64,000 nt of DNA from assembly GCF_036884655.1 (NCBI RefSeq), contig NC_088355.1:23042501-23106500 (forward strand). The letters run 5' to 3'. Under the pieces are notes generated by a model. That model had not been told where the DNA came from and made no database searches. It saw nothing but the letters and a program-made list of their open reading frames with translations. Shown one piece after another: positions 57,437 through 64,000 of the stretch. Positions within the stretch are counted from its first letter, which is position 1. Each line of letters starts with the position of its first letter. Both the position numbers and the translations under genes were made by a program. This stretch comes from Musa acuminata AAA Group (taxonomy: Eukaryota; Streptophyta; Magnoliopsida; Zingiberales; Musaceae).

Positions 57437-59432
57437 TGTTAGGATCGAGAGCACTAAGAGGGGGGGGGTGAATTAGTGCAGCGGAAATCTTACAGCAATT
57501 TAAAAACGAAAGCTGCGTTCGTCCGATAAAAAACGGTTTCGATATCAAAGCAGAATCACAGTGCAGTTTACGTCTAAGCGCAGTTTTGCGTCTAAGCGCA
57601 GTTTGCGTCTAAACACAGTTTACGTCTAAGCGCAGTTTGCGTCTAAGCACAGTTTGCGTCTAAGCGCAGTTTGCGTCTAAACTCAGTTTTACGTCCAAAC
57701 GCAGTTTAACGTCTAAACGCAGTTTTACGTCTAAACGCAGTTTTACGTCTAAACGCAGTTTTACGTCTAAACGCAGTTTTACGTCTAAACGCAGTTTTAC
57801 GTCTAAACACAGTTTTGCGTCTAAACGCAGTTTTACGTCTAAACGTAATTTTACGTCTAAATGTAGTTTTGCGTCTAAAAGCAGTTTTGAACCTGAAAAA
57901 GCGTTTTACGTAGAAAGCAATTTGCAGTTATAAATGGAATCCGAATGTAAGCGTAAACTGCAGTGTGAAGATCGTACGAAAACACGATTTACGTTTGAAT
58001 GCAGATTCTGAAAGATCAGAGCTTAGAAACTCGTTCGTAAAGGAGCAGAGGGCAGTAGCAATGTAGGAGGTTTGCAGTAATGGAAAAGTGCTCAAGGTAA
58101 AAGCAAACCAGAGATTTAGAGTGGTTCGGTCAGTCTTGACCTACTCCACTTTTGGCTTCCTCCTCCGACGAGGTCACCGACGTCAACTAGCTGCCTTCCT
58201 TCAATGGGCGAAGGCTAACTGCCCTTTTACAGTTTCTCTCCTTTTGACAGGCTTAGGAGACAACCTTTACAGATCCTTTCTCTCCTCTCTTTACAACTCA
58301 AGACTTAAAGAACAGAAGGAGGAGAACTTTAGGACTTTACACAAATTTGAGCTCTTAGAATCACTGAAAAGATCAAGAATTCGGTGTGGATCTCTCTTCT
58401 TTCAGTGTTGAATGGGTGGGGTATTTATAGGCCCCAACCCAATTCAAATTTGGAGCTCAAAACGATCAAATCCCGGAATTCCGGGATCAGGCGGTTACAC
58501 CTCTTGACTGGAGAGGTGGCACCGCCTGGCAGAGCTCGAAGACTGAGCTCAGGCGATTGCACCTCTCTGCCAGAGCTCGAAGACTGAGCTCGGTAGTTGC
58601 ACCGCCTGGCAGAGCTCGAAGACTGAGCTCGGTGGTTGCATCACCTGGCAGAGCACGAAACTGAGCTCAAGCTGATGCACCTCTCTGCCAGAGCTCGAAA
58701 CTTGAGCTCTGGCGGTGCTACCTCTTGACAGAGGAGGTTGCACCGCCCAGTCTAGCTCGAAGACTGAGCCCTGGGCGGTTGCACCTCTTGGCTGGGGCGG
58801 TTGCACCGCCCAGTCCCGCTGGAAGACATGGCTGGGGCGGTTGCACCGCCCAGTCCCGCAGCCCTGGCGGTTGCACCTCCTGGCCTAGGCGGTTGCACCG
58901 CCTGGTGCAATCAGGGTCCGAATGGTTCGCTCCATTCGGCCCAATTTGAATCTTTTCAGGGGCCCAATTGCCCCAAGATTAAGCTAATGGGATCACCTCC
59001 CATTTTCAAGCTTAATCATCGTGCTAACTACGATTAACTCTAAGACAACTTCTGCAGCTATGCTCCGATGCGTCAATCGCTTCTTCCGGCGAGTTTCCGA
59101 CGAACTTCCATCGATCATCCGATAAACCCTCGGTGATCCTTCTGCGGACATCCGGCATACTCCTGGACTTTGCGACGATCCACTTGGCGAGTTCCGACGA
59201 GCTTCGCTTGGCAAGCTTCTGGACTTCTCGGATCTGTTCTCGCTGAACCTCCGACGACCGTCCGAACTTCCGTCGAACTCTCGAACTCCCAACGTGATCA
59301 TGATCTTGACTCCAGCGCAACACCTGCTGCTTGTCTTACTCTTATCGTAGTTAATCCTGCACACTTATCTCAAACACATAGATTAGATAACAAATGACAA
59401 TTGACTTCATCATCAAAATCCGAGATTCAACA
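57437..59432 (-). mobile_element. SIRE-type solo LTR (B3), TSD CTAAG
   Basis: 1996 bp, the reverse of B1 type: plus-strand reading from TGTTAGGATCGAGAGCAC to GAGATTCAACA. CTAAG flanks at 57432-57436 and 59433-59437. It holds the G-run 57460-57468, the 18-bp array (about 57560-57890), the TATA box complement (GGGTATTTATAGG, about 58420) and the hairpin cluster (about 58490-58905). Closely similar to B1 along its length. Confidence 0.93.
57560..57890 (-). repeat. 18-bp tandem array in solo LTR B3
   Basis: About 17-18 copies of the reversed unit CTAAACGCAGTTTTACGT, with AAGCGCAGTTTGCGT variants near 57560-57690. Confidence 0.9.
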
Positions 59433-60157
59433 CTAAGTACCATATCCTTCCTGTTCTTTGGAAGGGGGTTCGCGAGCTCTTCATGAGCATGACACATCAT
59501 TTCATAGGTCATAAGAGACCCAATAAGTTTTTCGAGAGGAAATATTTTAAGGTTCTTGGCCTCTTGAATGGTCATAACTTTTGGATCTCAACTTTTTGGG
59601 AGAGATCTTAAAATTTTAGTTACTATTCAAAGTTAGAAAAACTTTTACTAAGAGCTTTGAGTCCATTGATGACATCCGTGAAATGGGTGTACATGTCTTC
59701 GATGGACTCATTTGGTTTCATCCGGAAAAGTTCGTAAGAATGCACAAGAATATTGATTTTGGACTCTTTCACTCGGCTAGTGCCTTCATGAGCGACCTCA
59801 AGAGTTCTCCAAATATCAAAAGCCGAATCGCAAATCGAAACACGATTAAATTCATTTTTGTCAAGTGCACAAAACAAGGCATTTGTAGCCTTTGCATTTA
59901 AAACAAAAACCTTCTTCTCCGATTCATCCCATTTGCTCATCGAAAGAGAAGATTTTTGAAATCCATTTTTGACAAAATTCCAAAGTTCAAAATCCATGGA
60001 AATAAGGAAGATCCTCATACGAGTCTTCCAATACGTGTAATCTGACACATTAAACATAGGCGGACGTATAATAGAGTGACCCTCTTGCATGCCGAAGTAA
60101 ACCATCTCTCTTAGGTATTAAACCAAATATGAGAGTGAGCCTTGCTCTGATACCAAT

Positions 60158-60419
60158 TGTTAGGATCGGAGCGGCACTAAGAGGGGGGATTAAAACTTGT
60201 AAAGTTGAAAATGATTTCATAAATGCGTAGAGATTTCAATTCGTCAATAACATGGAGAAAATAGCTCGAGTAAAGTGAGAAGATGAAAACCGAAAGCTTG
60301 TTGCTATGTAAATAACGGTTTCAGAAAAGTAAATACTCACACATTCAAGGAACACACCAATTTAAAGTGGTTCGGTCAAAATGACCTATATCCACTTGCG
60401 AAGCCTTCTTCAATGAGGC
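60158..60419 (-). repeat. E2 5' LTR remnant
   Basis: Starts TGTTAGGATCGG after the complement of the primer site (CTCTGATACCAA, about 60145-60156). It reads CACTAAGAGGGGGG and a leader region, then is cut by D7 at 60420. The G-run is only six bases here. Confidence 0.78.
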
Positions 60420-60844
60420 TGATAGAACCCTTGCAGATTCTAAACTTGGGGTTGATCTCTTTAGGGGATCGGCCTCCTTGGAACTCTATAGGGGTTCCTC
60501 CCTCCAAGTTGTTGCTCAAAGGCTACAGAAAAGATTCATCTATTGCTTATGAAAAGAGAAGGAATACATGCCTATTTATAGGGCTTCTAAACCCTAACTC
60601 CTAATAAGACTCCTATTTAAGACTCTTACTTCTAACCAACTCCTAGTCAAGGCTCCTATTCCCTTACAACTCCTAATTCTTCTCTAAGAAAACACCTCCT
60701 ACATGAATGCCCCTCTCAATTAGGACTCTCCTAGCTAGAGTCCTAACAGAATGTCCCTCTCAATTAGGACTCTCCTAGCTAGAGTCCTAACAGTTTTCAT
60801 GAATGTCCCTCTCAATTAGGACTCTCCAAGCTAGAGTCCTAACA
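60420..60844 (-). repeat. D7 3' LTR
   Basis: 425 bp on the plus strand from TGATAGAACCC (one change from TGTTAG) to GTCCTAACA. Confidence 0.88.
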
Positions 60845-63020
60845 GACTCGCCCTCTTCAAATCAGCCTTGTCTTCGAGGCTGATGATTCGTGAATTCTGG
60901 GAATTTGATCTTCAAGTCATCATAGTTCTCCCATGTGGCATCTTCTATTGGTAGGTTCGTCCACTATATTAGCACTTCATTAGTGGGTCATCGTCGTCGA
61001 GTCACGATCCGTCGATCAATAATGGCACTTGGCTGGGTTTGGAGTTCTCTTTGGGTAGTCATATTTGGTGGGTGGCTTTGGGCTGTCTCCAAGCACCTAT
61101 TTAAAACTTCCGTTTGGCTGTTGGTTTGTGGGTGATATGTCATACTCCTTTCTAATTTAGTACCCTGCATATGGAATAATTTTGTCCAAAATCTGCTCTT
61201 GAAGATGCAAGTAGAATTTGTCACAAGCACAATGCGTCCCTTATAGCATAATTCTTTTGAGTCCCGATTGTAATGAGCCACGGAGCTTGATGCTTCCTCT
61301 AATTTTTTTTGTATCTTACTGGTCTCTAAATCTTCCTGCCATTCCATCTTAATATCCTCAAGGAAGTCGCTGGTTGGAAGTAAAACGACCGAAAATTCAG
61401 CTTGCTCAGGTAGCTGCGAAAGCGCATCTACAACAACATTCTCTTTCCACCTTTTGTAAGTTATTTCATAACCAAATCCAAGAAGTTTTGTTACCCATTT
61501 TTGCTGCTTAGGGGATGATATCTTTTGCTCCAAAAAGTATTTGAGGCTTTTATGGTCAGTTTTAATTTGAAATCGTCGACCAATCAAGTAGGGTCTCCAC
61601 CGCATTGCTGCGCGCACAATAGCGAACATCTCCTTATCATATGTTGACTTATTTTGATAGGAGGGAGATAATGTCTTGCTAGTGTTTGTGAGTGGTCGAC
61701 CATCTTCCATGAGAAAGACTCCAATTCTGACTCCAGATGTGTCGGCCTCAATAATGAAGGGTCGGTTGAAATCTGGTAGTATTAGCACCGGCGTCATCGT
61801 CATGGTTGCCTTAAGTTTGTCATAGGCAGCGGAGGCTCTGTCAGACCATTGGAAGACATCTTTTTTCAGTAAGGAAGTAACTGGTGCACTAATCTCTCCA
61901 TAGTTTTTCATGAACTTGCAGTAGTAGCCTGTTAAACCCAAAAAGTCATGTAGCAATTTTATGTTCCTCGGGGTCAGCCAATTCTGCATTGCTCTAATTT
62001 TGAAGGGGTCTACTGCCACACCTTTCTCTGATATGATATGCCCAAGATATTCCACCTTCTTTTGAAGAAAGCAAAAATTCATAATGGTTGTTGTGTGTTC
62101 AAAAGGGGGTTTTCGGTATGTCTTCTTCGCATACTCGTATTTGATGATACCCGGATCGAAGGTCCAGCTTTGTGAAGATTTGTGCTCCCTTAGCAACTCA
62201 TCTACTACTAGAATAGGGTATTTATCCTTGATGGTTATGCCATTAAGAGCTCGGTAATCAACACATAATCGCCATATTCCATCCTTCTTTCGTATGAGGA
62301 GCACCGGTGAAGAGTAAGGGCTGCAACATGGCCGAATAACTCCTGTTTTGAGCATTCTTTTACAATCCTTTCTATTTCATCTTTTTGGAGATGTGGATAC
62401 TGATATAGCTGAGCATTTGCTACAGATTTGCCTAGAAGAATCGTTATACAATGATCATGCCAACAGGTAAGAGATAGGTTGCATGGTTCGTCAAATATAT
62501 CTGAAAATTCAGCAAGCAAAGGAAGTAGATTTGGATCTTCAAATTTTGTTGGCTCTCCCTTAGTTTGCTGCTCAAGTTGTACCAAAAGGCCGCTGCATGC
62601 TTTATGCAAAACCGTCTTCATTTGTTGTGTGCAAATCGTCGTTATGTCGCCCTCACGTTTCCCGTTCAGTATCACCTGTTTCTCCTTACTGTAAAATTTC
62701 ATAATTAGTTGCATAAAATTCCAAGAAATATCACATAATGTCGTCAACTATTTAATTATGAGCATGGCCTCATGATCATCAAGAGGGAGAAGGAAGAAAT
62801 CTGCAATTATCTCTTGGTCCTGCAGCAATAGTTTCTCCTACGGGCGCCTACGATCACAATTCAAAATCCGTCCGTCGACGACCTTAACGTTAAACCTGCT
62901 GCAATTCTCAATAGGTAAGGCCATCTGAATAGTAACCTTACTATTTAGAAAGTTATTAGAACTGCCCGTGTCGACGAGAACAGTGATCGGTTGTTGTTTG
63001 AGAAGGCCTCCAACTTTCAT
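60845..63020 (-). pseudogene. D7 protease, deleted RT, RNase H, shortened integrase and chromodomain
   Basis: Protease starts MKVGG at 63018-63020 with [10 protein letters not shown]. The RT N-terminus is split near 62350. A 455-codon frame (60988-62355) then runs [19 protein letters not shown], the same out-of-frame stretch as D1, back into frame at NFCFLQKKVEYLG, then RNase H ([22 protein letters not shown]). Integrase is shortened: RIVLVTNSTCI joins FKSRFWTKLFHMQGTKL, and NRCLETAQSHPPNMTTQ carries the second shared join. Here the first integrase gap is smaller than in D1. The chromodomain follows (AIIDRRIVTRRR, then LPIEDATWENYDDL). Confidence 0.87.
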
Positions 63021-64000
63021 CGTTTGCGGGTTTGAGTAGCCGGCTAGTGCATGTACCGTAACTTCAGTCGGTTGTGGGTCTTCTTCTGCATCTTCTTCTT
63101 CATGTTCAAGGCTCTCTTCTAGATGTTCAATGACCTCTTCTTCTATTGGTTCAATCATAAGAAGTCTCCCTTTACTACAGCGATGCTCATGGCTCCACGG
63201 CTCGTCACAATGCCAACATAACCCCTTCGCATATCGCTCCCGAAGCTCTTCTCTTGTTGACCTCTTTGGTATAGGGACTTGGTCGATAGTAGGGTGGGCT
63301 GAGGGCTTCAATATTACTGGTTGAGGAGTGACCCTAGTCCTCCGAGCTTCATGGTTCAATTGCTCCTCTTGATGTCGTGCGAAAGAGATGGCTGCCATAA
63401 GTGTATACGGTTGTCGCGCTTTAACTTCTCCTCGGATCTCCGGCTTCAAGCCCTCAATGAAGGTCCTCAATAGCTATTTTTGAGACCAATCATGAGTTTG
63501 ATTAGATAACCTTTCAAACCTGGTTTGGTACTCCAGAATGGTGGAGGTTTGTCGGATCTTTGCTAGTTGCTCGTCAATATTCTCGTAATCGGTTGGTCTG
63601 AAGCGAATCAGCAGTCCTTCTTTGAATTGTCACCATGAAAGGACTCCATAAGTATGTTCAAACCAGTCAAACCACTGTATAGCATCCCCTTCAAGATGTA
63701 TAGCTGCAATTTTCACCATAGATACATCCGCGGTTTTGTGGTACCGAAAATATCGCTCCGCGCGCGAGATCCAACCAATCGGGTCTCCTTCTTCCCATCT
63801 AGGGAAGTTCACTCTCATGCATGGATAGTTGGGGTCAGTCATATAGCCTCCCCTCCCTTGGAAGTCATCTATTTGGGCTTGGTGTGATTGGGCAAAGCTC
63901 TCTCCTTGATTTGATTTCTTCGGGCTTAGTGGTCGGCCCAATCTGAGTTCGGTAAAGAGCATCCGAATCTTATCCTCCATTCGCACCTCCAAGGCTTCAA
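63021..64000 (-). pseudogene. D7 gag, incomplete at window edge
   Basis: Contains ARMEDKIRMLFTELRLGRP-like N-terminal sequence (here EVRMEDKIRMLFTE), VNFPRWEEGDPIGWISRAER, YFRYHKTADVSMVK and the zinc-knuckle-like [18 protein letters not shown] with all ligands. A stop lies near 63471. The gag start is beyond the window. Confidence 0.85.

Larger units (their letters stand above)
56531..60105 (-). pseudogene. E2 gag, split by solo LTR B3
   Basis: Starts at 60105 with MVYFGMQEGHSIIRPPMFNV. SDYTYWKTRMRIFLISMDFE and FDIWRTLEVAHEGTSRVKES match E. The frame is cut at 59433 in NRKDMVL and resumes at 57431 with RTQGDHLKGTLSDEDSDDD. Zinc knuckles are degenerate: CYEYKKPGHFKNKYP has lost two Cys, and CNFYCKSGHIVYKC keeps its ligands with one Cys shifted. 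Stops at about 59620, 57229 and 56643. Confidence 0.86.
50993..60419 (-). mobile_element. SIRE-like Ty1/copia element E2 with nested LINE fragment and solo LTR
   Basis: Reverse copy related to E. It has a partial 3' LTR, non-coding 3' region, RNase H, RT, integrase, protease, gag, primer site and a 262-bp remnant of the 5' LTR. It lacks the extra ORF found after pol in E. It holds the solo LTR B3 in gag, a LINE piece in the 3' region, and it is cut on the right by D7. Confidence 0.88.
60420..64000 (-). mobile_element. Reina-like element D7, internally deleted, running off the window
   Basis: 3' LTR (60420-60844), chromodomain, shortened integrase, RNase H, RT lacking its palm, protease and most of gag. 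The RT deletion matches that of D1 and D4. The 5' LTR and gag start are beyond the right edge. Confidence 0.88.

Overview
The window is flowering-plant nuclear DNA made almost entirely of nested, decayed LTR retrotransposons. No host protein-coding gene, rRNA, tRNA or CRISPR array could be supported. Plant origin follows from the element families (Ty3/gypsy chromoviruses of Tekay-like and Reina-like type, Ty1/copia of SIRE/Maximus-like and Tork-like type, TRIMs) and from primer sites matching the 3' end of initiator tRNA-Met. Species cannot be told. Family names rest on protein motifs read by eye, not on a search.

Layout. (1) 1-8153: 3' end of a Tekay-like element on the + strand; its 3' LTR is split by a SIRE-type solo LTR (5580-7686, TSD AAGAT). 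(2) 8157-8683: a TRIM, abutting a 5'-truncated SIRE-type LTR (8684-9777). (3) 9778-24455: a + strand Reina-like element of autonomous build (D3). Its 5' LTR is split by a Tekay-like solo LTR (10065-19563, - strand, TSD GTTCT), which is itself split by a complete - strand Reina-like element (D1, 12906-18216, TSD CTCCC). (4) 24456-24696: reversed TRIM remnant. (5) 24864-49365: the deepest nest. A Tork-like copia (F, +) is interrupted by a - strand Reina-like element (D5). D5's LTR holds a SIRE-like copia (E, 27628-44900, TSD CTCTA). E's pol holds a - strand Reina-like element (D4, 32040-39948, TSD GAATG). D4's leader holds a SIRE-type solo LTR (36681-39170). D5 ends abruptly at 47060 against a + strand Reina-like element (D6). 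(6) 49366-50992: a piece of SIRE-type LTR, then a tandem TRIM array. (7) 50993-60419: a second SIRE-like element (E2, -) carrying a LINE fragment and a solo LTR (57437-59432, TSD CTAAG). (8) 60420-64000: another - strand Reina-like element (D7), running off the window.

The most informative points are these. Three Reina-like copies (D1, D4, D7) share two internal deletions that remove the RT active site and most of integrase, yet at least D1 and D4 are complete insertions with target duplications: a non-autonomous lineage probably mobilised in trans. The SIRE-type LTRs carry GC-rich hairpin clusters, an 18-bp array and a terminal C-run. The TRIM and Tork LTRs carry a plant snRNA-type USE/TATA pair with two different spacings. 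SIRE-like element E carries an extra ORF after pol.
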